DNA of 64,000 nucleotides from an uncultured Verrucomicrobiae bacterium. Lineage in GTDB: Bacteria > Verrucomicrobiota > Verrucomicrobiia > Limisphaerales > AAA164-E04. Below the pieces are notes generated by a model. The model was not told the DNA's origin. It made no database searches and saw nothing but the letters and a program-made list of their open reading frames with translations. The stretch spans positions 62,001-126,000 of the forward strand of contig CALSPN010000006.1 in the NCBI GenBank assembly GCA_943788245.1. Reading direction: 5' to 3'. Shown piece by piece: positions 54,380 through 63,594 of the stretch. Within the stretch, counting starts at the first letter, position 1, and every line of letters starts with the position of its first letter. The translations under genes were made by a program, and so were the position numbers.

Positions 54380-57040
54380 ATGCCCGTTCGTATATACGAC
54401 ATCGCCAGAAGACTTGGTTTACCAAATAAAGAAGTCATTGCCCACGCCAAGAAACTGGGGATTGCCAACGCCAAGGTCCCCTCTAGTTCCATTGACAAAA
54501 TCACCGCCGAGTACCTGATTAAGGAACTGGGCGGAGGTAGCAATGGGGCTGAGTCACCGACACCAGACCTTTCTGATGCAAAGCCTGAGGCCGATAATGA
54601 GCAGGCAAAAGAGGACAAGGAAAAAGTTGGAAAAGCAGAACCAGATATAAGAGAGACTGCGGTCCCTGCGGTAGAGAAACAAGCCCCCAGTGAGGAACCG
54701 GCAATCAAGGTCATCCATGCTCCGGAGGAGGAAAAAGAAGAGGTCATAGAGGAACCCTTGAGCGAGGAGCAAAAAGAATCCGGCGACGAGGGCATTGAGC
54801 CTGAACCCGAGCAACCCGCTCTGGAAGACTCAACCGAAACTGCAACAGAAATTAGTGAATCAAGTGAGGAAGATGACACCACAGAAACCTCCTCTCCTGA
54901 AAGCGAGCCTGAAAAAGCAATTGAAGTAACTGAACAACAGAATACTGAGGCAGAAGCCACCCCAGAGACCAAGGATGAGACGAAACCGGGCTTGGGTGCG
55001 AAGGTTGGTTTCATCAAGCTCCCTACGAGATCCGGTCCATCCAAACAGACTCGACAGGCAGATCGCAAAAAAGAACGGGAACAGAAACGCAAGGCAAAAC
55101 AGAAAGAGCGTGAAACAACAGGCTCTCAGCAGCAGGGCAATGCACGCGGCCATGGCGCTGGAAGCTCTCAGGCAGGCGGTAACATCCCATCTCAATCAAC
55201 CGCAAATAAACCCAAACCTAAGTTCGTACAGAAATACAAGGTTCCGGACGAAGGCGAAGTGGTCACTCTCAAGCCACCAATCATCATTCGAGACTTGGCC
55301 ATTCAAATTAAACGCAAGCCTTTTCAATTGATTGCGGATTTGATGGAATTAAATGTTTTTGCAACAGTGAATCAAGCAATTGATGAGCCAGTTGCCAAAC
55401 AGGTTTGCGCCAAACATGGATTCCGTTTCGAAGTTGAAAAACGGGAAAAAGGAGCAGGTGTCACAAAGGTCGAAGAAAAAGTCAAACTAGACCACAGTGA
55501 CAAGGACGAGGATCTCATTAACAGGCCACCAGTGGTGACCATCATGGGACATGTTGACCATGGCAAAACGACTCTGCTGGACGTGATTCGCAAGTCTGAT
55601 GTCACTTCAGGAGAAGCCGGAGGTATCACCCAGCACATAGGAGCCTACACGATCCATTTCCCCCACCCTGAACGTCCTGAGGAAATCCAGCAAATCACCT
55701 TTCTTGATACCCCTGGTCATGCCGCTTTCAGTGCAATGCGTGCACGCGGGGCGAATGTCACCGACATTGTGATCCTGGTGGTTGCCGCAGATGACGGCGT
55801 CATGCCTCAAACTCTTGAAGCATTGAATCATGCTAAGGCTGCTAAGGTCCCCATCATCGTTGCTGTTAATAAGTGCGACCACCCTTCAGCCAATCCTATG
55901 AAAGCACGTCAGCAACTTCAGGATCGAGGATTAATGTGTGAGGAATGGGGAGGTGAAACTATTTTTGCGGACGTTTCTGCTATTACCAAACAAGGTGTTG
56001 ATTCGCTCCTCGAAATGGTCCTACTGCAGGCAGAAGTCCTTGAACTCAAGGCAAACCCTAATCGAACGGCAACTGGAAATATCATTGAATCGGGTATGGA
56101 TCAAGGTGGTCCAACTGCAACAGTGCTGGTGCGCAAAGGCACGCTCAATGTAGGCGACTCAATGATTTGCGGTCCATTCTGGGGGCGCGTCAAGGCCCTG
56201 ATCAATGAGGAAGGCAACCGTTTGAAAGTTGCCGATCCATCCGTGGCAGTCAAGGTCCTGGGATTGAATGGTGTGCCAGAGGCGGGCCTCGAATTCAATG
56301 TGGTCAAATCCGAGAAACAGGCACGTAAACTAGCCGAAGAACGAGCTGAGAACGCAAGAGTCAAATCAGCAGACCGACGCAAAGCAGTCACTTTGGAGAA
56401 TCTTTTCAACACCCTCAAGGAGGGTTCCAGCAAAACACTCAAAGTCGTTATTAAAGCTGATACCCAAGGTTCCTGCGAGGCCATTGTGGATGCTCTTAAT
56501 GAGATTAATTCTGATAAAGTAGATCTGGATGTCATACACAATGGTGTGGGATCTGTCACAGATTCAGACATCATGCTGGCGTCTGCTTCACAAGCTGTTG
56601 TAATTGGTTTTCATACAAAACTGGACACTGGCGTTACCGATACGGCCAAGCGCGAAGGAGTCCAGATCAAACTGTATAGCATCATTTACGAGTTGATTGA
56701 TGAAATGCGGGAGGCCATGGCTGGACTGCTTGATCCAATCACGAAGGAAGAAATCACAGGCAAAGCCGAAGTCCGGAAAGTTTTCGATCTCTCCAAAGGG
56801 GGTGCGGTGGCAGGTTGCTACGTGGTCGATGGAAAACTGGTTCGTGGAAGAACACGAGTTTACCGCCAGGACAAATTATTGTTTGAGGGCCTCATGCAGT
56901 CTCTTAGAAGGTTTCAGGATGAGGTCTCTGAGTTGAGAACGGGCATGGAATGTGGTCTTCGTATTGACGGCTTCACCGGATACAAGGAAGGCGATATCAT
57001 TGAGACGCATATCCTCGAAAAAGTGGCGCAAAAGCTCTAG
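54380..57040 (+). CDS. infB: Translation initiation factor IF-2
   Basis: An 886-residue IF-2, which brings initiator tRNA to the ribosome using GTP. The N-terminal helix-turn-helix-like module ([20 protein letters not shown]) is followed by a long, very acidic and then basic linker (about 70-290). The IF2_N module [20 protein letters not shown] precedes the G domain: [18 protein letters not shown] (about 392), [25 protein letters not shown] and [12 protein letters not shown]. Domain 2 and 3 motifs include [22 protein letters not shown] chose ATG 54380 because the family starts M-P/S-x-R-I-Y; a TTG at 54365 in the same frame is possible. The hairpin at 54341 lies just upstream. Confidence 0.96.
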   Translation: MPVRIYDIARRLGLPNKEVIAHAKKLGIANAKVPSSSIDKITAEYLIKELGGGSNGAESPTPDLSDAKPEADNEQAKEDKEKVGKAEPDIRETAVPAVEKQAPSEEPAIKVIHAPEEEKEEVIEEPLSEEQKESGDEGIEPEPEQPALEDSTETATEISESSEEDDTTETSSPESEPEKAIEVTEQQNTEAEATPETKDETKPGLGAKVGFIKLPTRSGPSKQTRQADRKKEREQKRKAKQKERETTGSQQQGNARGHGAGSSQAGGNIPSQSTANKPKPKFVQKYKVPDEGEVVTLKPPIIIRDLAIQIKRKPFQLIADLMELNVFATVNQAIDEPVAKQVCAKHGFRFEVEKREKGAGVTKVEEKVKLDHSDKDEDLINRPPVVTIMGHVDHGKTTLLDVIRKSDVTSGEAGGITQHIGAYTIHFPHPERPEEIQQITFLDTPGHAAFSAMRARGANVTDIVILVVAADDGVMPQTLEALNHAKAAKVPIIVAVNKCDHPSANPMKARQQLQDRGLMCEEWGGETIFADVSAITKQGVDSLLEMVLLQAEVLELKANPNRTATGNIIESGMDQGGPTATVLVRKGTLNVGDSMICGPFWGRVKALINEEGNRLKVADPSVAVKVLGLNGVPEAGLEFNVVKSEKQARKLAEERAENARVKSADRRKAVTLENLFNTLKEGSSKTLKVVIKADTQGSCEAIVDALNEINSDKVDLDVIHNGVGSVTDSDIMLASASQAVVIGFHTKLDTGVTDTAKREGVQIKLYSIIYELIDEMREAMAGLLDPITKEEITGKAEVRKVFDLSKGGAVAGCYVVDGKLVRGRTRVYRQDKLLFEGLMQSLRRFQDEVSELRTGMECGLRIDGFTGYKEGDIIETHILEKVAQKL

Positions 57041-57065
57041 GGCATCGGCAAAAGTTGATTGATAC

Positions 57066-57425
57066 ATGCAGTCTCTGAGACATCAGCGCATTCGGAAGTT
57101 ATTGAAGAGGGAGGCAGGAGGTCTGCTAAGACAGCATCTCTCTATAGAGACCTATGGATTGGTCTCCGTACATGAAGTGTTTGTTTCGGGTGATTTGAAA
57201 CACGCGAAAATTCTTCTGGGACATGTCGGCTCCGTCACCCAGCAAAAAGCAGCCTCGATCTACCTCTCAACCCACCGAGGTGAAATACAGAAGGAAATGT
57301 CTTGCCGAGTGGTCATGAAGTATTCACCTCAGGTCAAATTTTCCTTCGATGATTCCATTGAAAAAGGGAACAACGTGCTGAGTATTATTGATGAATTGGA
57401 AGATTCCGACGATTCGCCATCATGA
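57066..57425 (+). CDS. rbfA: Ribosome-binding factor A
   Basis: A 119-residue RbfA, the late 30S maturation factor for the 5' end of 16S rRNA. The start MQSLRHQRIRKLLKREAGGL, the KH-type centre VSVHEVFVSGDLKHAKILLG and VVMKYSPQVKFSFDDSIEKG are diagnostic; the tail is acidic (DELEDSDDSPS). It starts 25 bp after infB, and its TGA overlaps the next ATG by 4 nt (ATGA at 57422). Full length. Its place right after infB is the usual order. Confidence 0.93.
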   Translation: MQSLRHQRIRKLLKREAGGLLRQHLSIETYGLVSVHEVFVSGDLKHAKILLGHVGSVTQQKAASIYLSTHRGEIQKEMSCRVVMKYSPQVKFSFDDSIEKGNNVLSIIDELEDSDDSPS

Positions 57426-58414
57426 AGTCAGCGCCAAAATCTGCCATCAGAATCCTGGAAGAGATAAAGAGTCACCAAACGTTCTGCGTCGTGGGACATA
57501 TTCGCCCGGATGGTGACTGCATTGGATCTCAATTAGCTTTGACGTTGGCCCTGAAATCCTTGGGTGCAGATGTTGTTTGCTGGAATCAGGATCCATTACC
57601 GCCAAAACTTCTTTTCATGGATCCACAAGGGTTATTGCAACAGCCACAAAAAGGCTACAAGTTTGATTGTGTCATCGCCGTAGACGCGGCCTCGTATGAG
57701 AGAATTGGCAGCGTGGTTGATTCTATTACTGAACGAAAGCTACTGATCAATATTGATCATCACCCAAGCAACACAAGATACGGTGATTTGAATTGGATTG
57801 CGTCCAATGCTTCGTCCAGCGGCGAGATGATCTTTCAATTGATGAAGGCCGCAAGATGGCCTGTTACCGCGGAAATTGCGGATGGTCTTTTCACTGCAAT
57901 TTCTACCGACACAGGATCATTTCAATATCCCTCGACCAGCCCAGATACCTTTCAGACTGCAGGAGAACTCGTCAAACGAGGAGCAAGTATTGCCCGAATT
58001 TGTGATGAGGTTTATCAGTCCTACTCGCTGTCTCGAGTCCGTCTCCTTAGAAGAGTTTACAACCAGTTCAAGTTAACGGCCGAGAACCAGATTGCATATC
58101 TCTGGCTCAAGAAATCTGATTACTCCAAGACAGGAGCAACCAGAGAAGATACGGAGGGATTGATCGATCACATTCGAGCCATAGAACCTGTAGTGGTAGC
58201 GTGCCTCTTTGAAGAGGTAGAACCCGGTGAAACGCGAATAAGCCTTAGGTCGAAACATCCTGATGTCAATGTGAACGAAATTGCTAAGCTATTTGGCGGT
58301 GGAGGCCACAAAGCGGCGTCAGGAGCGCGTATTGAAGGCAGTCAACTTTCTGTTCAGCGAAAGGTCATCTCGGCCATTCGAAAAGCTCTGAAGACCCTCT
58401 CTCCAGAAGAATAA
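57422..58414 (+). CDS. DHH-family phosphoesterase (NrnA-like nanoRNase/pAp phosphatase)
   Basis: A 330-residue DHH/DHHA1 phosphoesterase. Metal-site motifs are VGHIRPDGDCIGSQLAL (about 24-40), VIAVDAASYERIGS (about 80), LINIDHHPSNTRYGDLNWI (about 104, the DHH signature) and TDTGSFQYPSTS. The C-terminal DHHA1 domain has AKLFGGGGHKAASGARIEG (about 288). Proteins of this type degrade 2-5 nt RNAs and dephosphorylate pAp. The gene lies between rbfA and truB, as in Firmicutes and Verrucomicrobiota, and starts within the rbfA stop. Full length. Confidence 0.92.
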   Translation: MKSAPKSAIRILEEIKSHQTFCVVGHIRPDGDCIGSQLALTLALKSLGADVVCWNQDPLPPKLLFMDPQGLLQQPQKGYKFDCVIAVDAASYERIGSVVDSITERKLLINIDHHPSNTRYGDLNWIASNASSSGEMIFQLMKAARWPVTAEIADGLFTAISTDTGSFQYPSTSPDTFQTAGELVKRGASIARICDEVYQSYSLSRVRLLRRVYNQFKLTAENQIAYLWLKKSDYSKTGATREDTEGLIDHIRAIEPVVVACLFEEVEPGETRISLRSKHPDVNVNEIAKLFGGGGHKAASGARIEGSQLSVQRKVISAIRKALKTLSPEE

Positions 58415-58446
58415 TCACCCCTAATTTAAAAACGGTAAATTTTCAG

Positions 58447-59166
58447 ATGGTTAAAAATGCCACTCCGGATGGAATTCTATTGGTAGACAAACCTTCGGGC
58501 ATGACTTCACATGATGTTGTCGATGCGGTAAGAAAAAGGTTTAGAATCAAAAAGGTTGGACACTGCGGAACACTGGATCCAAATGCGACAGGTCTTTTGA
58601 TTCTAGTGTTGGGAAAAGCCACCAAGCTCTCCGAAAAACTCATGGGAGAAGATAAAGTTTATACGGGAATCATTGAGCTTGGGCGAGAAACAAACAGTTA
58701 TGATATCGACGGAGAAACCGTCGCAGAAAAAGACATACCTGATCTATCAACAGAGCGACTCAACGAATTCACCCAGGCTTTCAAGGGGGATCAAATGCAA
58801 ATCCCCCCCATGGTTTCTGCCATTAAAAGAAACGGTGTCCCTCTCTACAAATTAGCACGCAAGGGAATTGAAGTGGAAAGACCTCCTCGGCTCATCCACA
58901 TTTATTACTTCCGAATCAAAACCTATCAACGACCAGAATGCGAATTTGAGGTTGCATGCACAAAAGGCACCTACGTTCGAAGTCTGGCGCAGGATCTTGG
59001 ACAAAACATCGGCTGTGGCGCCCACTTGAAAACGCTCCGTCGCACTGTTTCCGGTAATTTTAAGATCGAGGCAGCGATACGTCTGGATGACATTCTTGCG
59101 TGCGATATGGGATCATTGATGGCATCTTTGCTGCACCCCTCCCTCGCCGACTCAGCAAGGCCATGA
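58447..59166 (+). CDS. truB: tRNA pseudouridine(55) synthase
   Basis: A 239-residue TruB that isomerises U55 of tRNA T-arms. It has LLVDKPSGMTSHDVVDAVRK (about 10-29), the catalytic Asp in GHCGTLDPNATGLLILVLG (about 39-57), and QMQIPPMVSAIKRNGVPLYKLARKG (shown in part: PPMVSAIKRNG, about 119). CTKGTYVRSLAQDLG and GCGAHLKTLRRT complete the core. It is short, without a C-terminal PUA domain. It starts 32 bp after the DHH gene, and its TGA overlaps the ribF ATG. Confidence 0.95.
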   Translation: MVKNATPDGILLVDKPSGMTSHDVVDAVRKRFRIKKVGHCGTLDPNATGLLILVLGKATKLSEKLMGEDKVYTGIIELGRETNSYDIDGETVAEKDIPDLSTERLNEFTQAFKGDQMQIPPMVSAIKRNGVPLYKLARKGIEVERPPRLIHIYYFRIKTYQRPECEFEVACTKGTYVRSLAQDLGQNIGCGAHLKTLRRTVSGNFKIEAAIRLDDILACDMGSLMASLLHPSLADSARP

Positions 59167-60125
59167 TGGCAGAAAGTGTAGCGATGCGCATGAAAACTAT
59201 TCAACACTTCGAGGCATTACCTACAGGGGAGCAACCTGTATTTTGTGCTATCGGAATGTTTGACGGTTTACATCTCGGTCATCAGTCGGTCCTGAAACAC
59301 CTCATCGACCAGGCCAGATCTACAAAAGGGCTCTCCGTCGTCCTTACGTTTCAGACCCACCCCGCAGAGCTACTGACTCCCGACCGATCGCCTAAACTTA
59401 TTTATCCGACTGATTACAAACAAGCACTCCTCGAATCAATCGGTGTGGATATTGCGTGGATGATTCCTTTTGACAAGCGCTTGAGTCAAATGTCCGCAGA
59501 AGATTTTGTGGAGAAGATCAGGCATTATACGCATAATTTATCAGGGATAAGTGTTGGGTCCAATTTCTCCTTCGGCAGTCGGCGAAAGGGCAATGTAGAT
59601 CTTCTCAAAGACTGCGGAAAGCATCACGGATTTCAGGTAGAAGGGAAAGTTCCTCTTCATTATGGAGAAGACTTGGTCAGCAGCACGCGCATCAGGCATT
59701 TAATTCAATCTGGAAACATCGAAATGACCTCGAGATTACTCGGAAGGCCTTACTCCCTCATGGGGCAGGTCATTTCGGGAGATGGACTTGGCCGGAAACT
59801 AGGTTTCCCAACCGCAAACCTGGACTGCCAGCGACTCGCACTTCCGCCCCTGGGCGTATACGCCATCACTTGCAATATCGAAGGTCAGGAACGCGGTGGA
59901 GTTTTGAATATAGGGAAACGACCAACTCTCAACCATACTGATCCCAAGCTTCAGGTGGAGGCTCATTTCTGGGATTTTGAGATGAACCTTTATGACAAAC
60001 GCATTGGACTGGAAATCAAGGGAAGATTGAGGGGCGAACGTCGTTTTCCTGACGTTGATTCACTGAAATCACAAATAAAGAAGGATATCAAAAACGCTCA
60101 ATGTATGCTTGAAGGAATCCGTTGA
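59163..60125 (+). CDS. ribF: Bifunctional riboflavin kinase/FAD synthetase
   Basis: A 320-residue RibF that phosphorylates riboflavin to FMN and adenylates FMN to FAD. The nucleotidyltransferase half has AIGMFDGLHLGHQSVLKHL (about 28-46) and ISVGSNFSFGSRRKGNVDLL; the kinase half has GDGLGRKLGFPTANLDCQRL (about 205-225) and LPPLGVYAITCNI, then GVLNIGKRPT. I start it at 59163, where ATGATG overlaps the truB stop, rather than at the upstream in-frame Met 59100, which would add 21 residues of no family likeness. Full length; the last gene of the nusA set. Confidence 0.95.
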   Translation: MMAESVAMRMKTIQHFEALPTGEQPVFCAIGMFDGLHLGHQSVLKHLIDQARSTKGLSVVLTFQTHPAELLTPDRSPKLIYPTDYKQALLESIGVDIAWMIPFDKRLSQMSAEDFVEKIRHYTHNLSGISVGSNFSFGSRRKGNVDLLKDCGKHHGFQVEGKVPLHYGEDLVSSTRIRHLIQSGNIEMTSRLLGRPYSLMGQVISGDGLGRKLGFPTANLDCQRLALPPLGVYAITCNIEGQERGGVLNIGKRPTLNHTDPKLQVEAHFWDFEMNLYDKRIGLEIKGRLRGERRFPDVDSLKSQIKKDIKNAQCMLEGIR

Positions 60126-60172
60126 TGCTCAAAGAAAAAAGCCCTGCTCGTCTGGCAAACGTAAACTGACTT

Positions 60173-61696
60173 CTATCTGGTGTCATTCAATCTCAGGTGG
60201 TTCAAGGTATACCATCCAAGAGGATTAGTCAGATCACCACCTGATTTGGATTTCATACCCAGAGCCTTGAATTCATATACTCTACCGGTCAGCAAAGGCA
60301 CATCAAAGCGCACCCTCATCCCATCGTGAGATACCTTCACATTAGCAGGTGTAACCTTCGTTTTATCTGCCTTGGGGGAACCGTATTCCGGACGATAGAG
60401 ATACTTCCAATGTTGAATCGAAAATTGATTTACATCTCTCAGCAACGTTTCATCCATGGGTTGTGTAAACCGTATCTCAAACCCTGTTGTTGTTAAACGG
60501 ATCGAATGCATTTCAACAGGTGTGGTTCTTCTGTCCCAACGCACAGTTTGCAAGCCGAATATTTCACTGCCGACCGACCGCCATCCGCGCCCTGTCTGAC
60601 CAACATAAAGCACTCCATTTTTATCAAATTGATTTCGAACAATTCCAGTTTGCATGGGATCAATGAAATTGAAAATAGCACCTTGGTATTCACCCTGAAC
60701 TTTTTCCAGATAGATACGCATTAGATTGGAGCGTGATTGATCACCTACGAAGACCTGATCCTCAAAAGGGCCAAACTGTCCACCCGTTTCATTGAAGACA
60801 GGCTCTCCAGGTGAATTTGCAAGATCTCCATGAATGAAGAATACGGCGGGAGGGGTTCTCAACTCATCGTAAGTTTCAACTGGAATGGCATTCAGATCCT
60901 TGCCTTGAAAACCGGGATGGTCCATCAATGAGGAAGGGTGACCATGGAAGCGTCCTTTAACCACATGCTGCAATGTGGAAGAACCGTTCCAGTCTCCTTG
61001 ATTATCCGTATAAAAAATTTCTTCATGCCTGTTCATGCCGATACCTGCAGGGGACCGCATCCCGGAGGACCACGGGACAAAGCGGCCGTCAGGTGTAATT
61101 TGGAAGGACCAGCCGCGGTATTTAGTAGCTCTCCCCATCTTACCATCATGAACGCGTCCAACATCCCATTTAGAACTACCTGCCCAGCCTTTCCAGCTCA
61201 AGCTGGTGTTGAGTGTTCCGTAAAAATTCCCGCCGGAATCACGCACAATACCAAATGCATATTCATGATAATTGTCCGTCAATCCCCAGTCGGCATTGAC
61301 TGTCCTGAATACATCAGCGCTTCCGTCGCCATCCTCATCGATTAACTTGGTTAACTCAGGGCGCTGCATGACCCAGACCTCAGCTGTGACAGGGTCAATG
61401 TAGATACCAAGCACTTCATGCAGTCCATCTGCAAAAAGACTCCATTGATCGTCTTTTAATCGCCAGACCTGACCTTCCCGTGAGGTCACGAAAAGTGCAT
61501 CGTCTGGGGCAAACGCCAAACCACCGACTCCCAAAGTGACCCCTTCTGGAATTTCCAATGTTTCGACGATGTAGCCCGCTGGCGCATGAGCTGCTGCATT
61601 GGAAGTTTCAAGGAGGGAGTTGGAGCATACAATTGCCAGAACCGTACTCAATCGGGAAAAAGTTAATTTGAGATTCATGGAAATCTTGGGAAGCAT
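60173..61696 (-). CDS. Secreted beta-propeller dehydrogenase-like protein (DUF7133/NHL type)
   Basis: A 507-residue exported protein: signal peptide in the first 35 residues, then a propeller domain with GVGGLAFAPDDALFVTSREG, LHEVLGIYIDPVTAEVWVMQ, DEDGDGSADVFRTV and PAGIGMNRHEEIFYTDNQGDWNG. This layout matches the glucose/sorbosone dehydrogenase-like or DUF7133 proteins that are abundant in Planctomycetota and Verrucomicrobiota; no haem CxxCH site is present. The C-terminal 120 residues form an extra beta domain (FEIRFTQPMDETLLRDVNQF). It follows the plastocyanin-like gene by 13 bp on the same strand, suggesting an electron-transfer pair. Substrate unknown. Confidence 0.8.
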   Translation of the reverse strand: MLPKISMNLKLTFSRLSTVLAIVCSNSLLETSNAAAHAPAGYIVETLEIPEGVTLGVGGLAFAPDDALFVTSREGQVWRLKDDQWSLFADGLHEVLGIYIDPVTAEVWVMQRPELTKLIDEDGDGSADVFRTVNADWGLTDNYHEYAFGIVRDSGGNFYGTLNTSLSWKGWAGSSKWDVGRVHDGKMGRATKYRGWSFQITPDGRFVPWSSGMRSPAGIGMNRHEEIFYTDNQGDWNGSSTLQHVVKGRFHGHPSSLMDHPGFQGKDLNAIPVETYDELRTPPAVFFIHGDLANSPGEPVFNETGGQFGPFEDQVFVGDQSRSNLMRIYLEKVQGEYQGAIFNFIDPMQTGIVRNQFDKNGVLYVGQTGRGWRSVGSEIFGLQTVRWDRRTTPVEMHSIRLTTTGFEIRFTQPMDETLLRDVNQFSIQHWKYLYRPEYGSPKADKTKVTPANVKVSHDGMRVRFDVPLLTGRVYEFKALGMKSKSGGDLTNPLGWYTLNHLRLNDTR

Positions 61697-61709
61697 AGTC
61701 AGTTAAGGT

Positions 61710-62792
61710 TTAGGGTTGTCGATAATGGGAAATTGAAAAAGAAGCAATGTTTTCAGGCTCAATCTTTAACCAGTTCCCGTCCCACTTGCCGTGTGATGCC
61801 TCAACTTCAGCATTGGATCGATCAAGGTAAACAAAGATAGGCGTTACGAGACCTGGGTCCATTTCAAACGCATAGGTCAGGCCAATTCCTTTTTCAGAAG
61901 CCGAAACAGTTTCTTTCACCCAGGCTCCGTTGACCGTAAATTCAAAGACAGGAGTTTCCTTACCACGCAATTGATATCCCTTGAAACTCACTTGTGGTGT
62001 TATGTGTTTACCCCCTACACGTATTGGAAACATGATCTGTCCAGACTGGAAGCGCTCTCCCAGAACATTTACTGAACCACCACCACGCTGTCCAGCGTTT
62101 CGCCCCCAATCAGGCCCAATGTCAAGGAAAGGGCCAAACCAACCAAAGGCAACCATGCAGGATTCAGCATCAAAACAAAAATTGATCCCTCCAGGGATAC
62201 CAACACTGATAGCGCGCGGCGGACCATCTCGAACAAACGCTCGCTTCACGAGTGGCTTGTGATGCGGTTTAAGGACAAATGCATCGTTGGAAAGCTTTTT
62301 TTCTTCTTCTTGAACATCCGTCACGGAGGAAGGATCAGAAGTCACTACCATTATCCCTTTCATGGAGAAAGCATGGCCAGGAAGGGTGCAGACATATGGA
62401 TATTTACCTTCGCTTTCAGGAGCTTGAAAACTCAATGTCTGTTTCTCACCTGGATTGAGCACTCGGGTGTGAGCAAGCACCGTTTCATCCATATCAGGCA
62501 CAAATTCCTTCTCAACAGCTCCAGGACCAAGCGCCCATGCCATCTGCGCGACCTTTAGTGTGATTCCCTCCTTGCCTTGAAGTATGAGAAGATTGTGCTG
62601 CATTTCGTCGTTGTTCACGAAAGTCAAACGCACCTGCTCGCCTGGACGAACACCGAATACTTCTACGTCATATTTCAGTTTCCCTGGCTGAGTAGCCATC
62701 TCAATAGACAAAGCTTGCGCAGGTCTGGGTGAAAGGAGAAGAAGCAGGAGAAGATGCCAAATTGAAGGTTTGTTGCAAATATTCAAAATCAT
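61710..62792 (-). CDS. Plastocyanin/azurin-like copper protein with extra C-terminal domain
   Basis: A 360-residue exported protein. Residues 1-28 are a signal peptide (WHLLLLLLLSPRPAQA). The blue-copper domain (about 30-150) has a full ligand set by position: H66 (MQHNLLI), C135 and H140 (YVCTLPGHAF) and M144. A second domain of about 210 residues begins after a charged linker (DVQEEEKKLSN) and contains RDGPPRAISVGIPGGINFCF and VAFGWFGPFLDIGPDWGR; I recognise it as the kind of C-terminal part seen in verrucomicrobial auracyanin-like proteins. It would carry electrons in the periplasm, probably to or from the propeller protein encoded 13 bp downstream. Confidence 0.85.
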   Translation of the reverse strand: MILNICNKPSIWHLLLLLLLSPRPAQALSIEMATQPGKLKYDVEVFGVRPGEQVRLTFVNNDEMQHNLLILQGKEGITLKVAQMAWALGPGAVEKEFVPDMDETVLAHTRVLNPGEKQTLSFQAPESEGKYPYVCTLPGHAFSMKGIMVVTSDPSSVTDVQEEEKKLSNDAFVLKPHHKPLVKRAFVRDGPPRAISVGIPGGINFCFDAESCMVAFGWFGPFLDIGPDWGRNAGQRGGGSVNVLGERFQSGQIMFPIRVGGKHITPQVSFKGYQLRGKETPVFEFTVNGAWVKETVSASEKGIGLTYAFEMDPGLVTPIFVYLDRSNAEVEASHGKWDGNWLKIEPENIASFSISHYRQP

Positions 62793-63013
62793 AATTTCCC
62801 AATCAAAATCAAACTTTAAGACCTCCCAAAAAACATGAGAAATACAGTGCTGGATGACTTAAGGAAAATGAACCACATTTCAGGACCAAATGCCAAGGAT
62901 ATAATCTCATCCAGAGGTTGCTTGGGTTTTTCTTGAATTGAAATTAGGGAAATCTGCTCGGAGGAAAAAGTTCCAGAAGGCATTGGGTTCGAAAAAACAG
63001 AGATCGAGAGTGA

Positions 63014-63535
63014 TTACTTCTCTTTCTTGTGCTCTTTACCAAGATCTGGATGAGTGATGACTAGGAACCATGCATCGCCATAACTGTCTTTGTCATCACC
63101 TCCAACAACGAAGAGATCCCCGTCGTTGAGGATGGGCTTCAAGGGGTGCTTGACGGTGCGCTGTAGTTGATCTTCACCAATGACCTGAACTTGCAACGTA
63201 TCTTTGTCCAGAAGTTTCATGATGATCTCGCACTTTTTGCTCATGCGCACCTGCTTGCCCTCGTGTTTGGGGAATTGGAAGGTTTTTTTGGATATTTCGT
63301 AATATTCCTTCCACTTGAAAATATTGACAAACTTTGACTTGAGCTTCGGCGTCATGGCCTTGAGTTCATCGTCAGCAGATTTATCACGGTTCGTACCCCA
63401 AACAAGTCTTGCGGATAATTTGAGCGTTTCAGCTGCCTGTAATACCGGAGTAGCGAACCAAAAAACCATGAGCGCCAGCCCCAGTATTTGAAGGGCTGAA
63501 CTAAATTTAGGTTTTGATGAGTTGGTCGCTTTCAT
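63014..63535 (-). CDS. Secreted protein of unknown function
   Basis: A 173-residue protein with a signal peptide (ALQILGLALMVFWFATPVLQAA) and a mature part rich in Lys and Asp (FKWKEYYEISKKTFQFP, DGDLFVVGGDDKDSYGDAW). The closing Lys/Glu-rich tail is short. It resembles no family I can name. The neighbour 59 bp upstream, a partial membrane protein, reads in the same direction, so the two may be an anti-sigma-like pair with this as an associated secreted protein; this is inference only. Confidence 0.55.
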   Translation of the reverse strand: MKATNSSKPKFSSALQILGLALMVFWFATPVLQAAETLKLSARLVWGTNRDKSADDELKAMTPKLKSKFVNIFKWKEYYEISKKTFQFPKHEGKQVRMSKKCEIIMKLLDKDTLQVQVIGEDQLQRTVKHPLKPILNDGDLFVVGGDDKDSYGDAWFLVITHPDLGKEHKKEK

Positions 63536-63594
63536 AGTCTTGGTGTTGGGAATATGTACTAATCTTTCTAATACGATTGAGCAAATGGAAAAGC

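Noticed and set aside
54337-55092. Minus-strand 251-codon ORF opposite infB
   Set aside because: It is Ser-rich low-complexity sequence produced by reading the opposite strand of the acidic IF-2 linker; no domain, and infB is certain.
62985-62995. GGGTTCGAAAA, resembling a tRNA T-loop
   Set aside because: Flanking bases do not pair as a T-stem and no acceptor, D or anticodon arms can be drawn.
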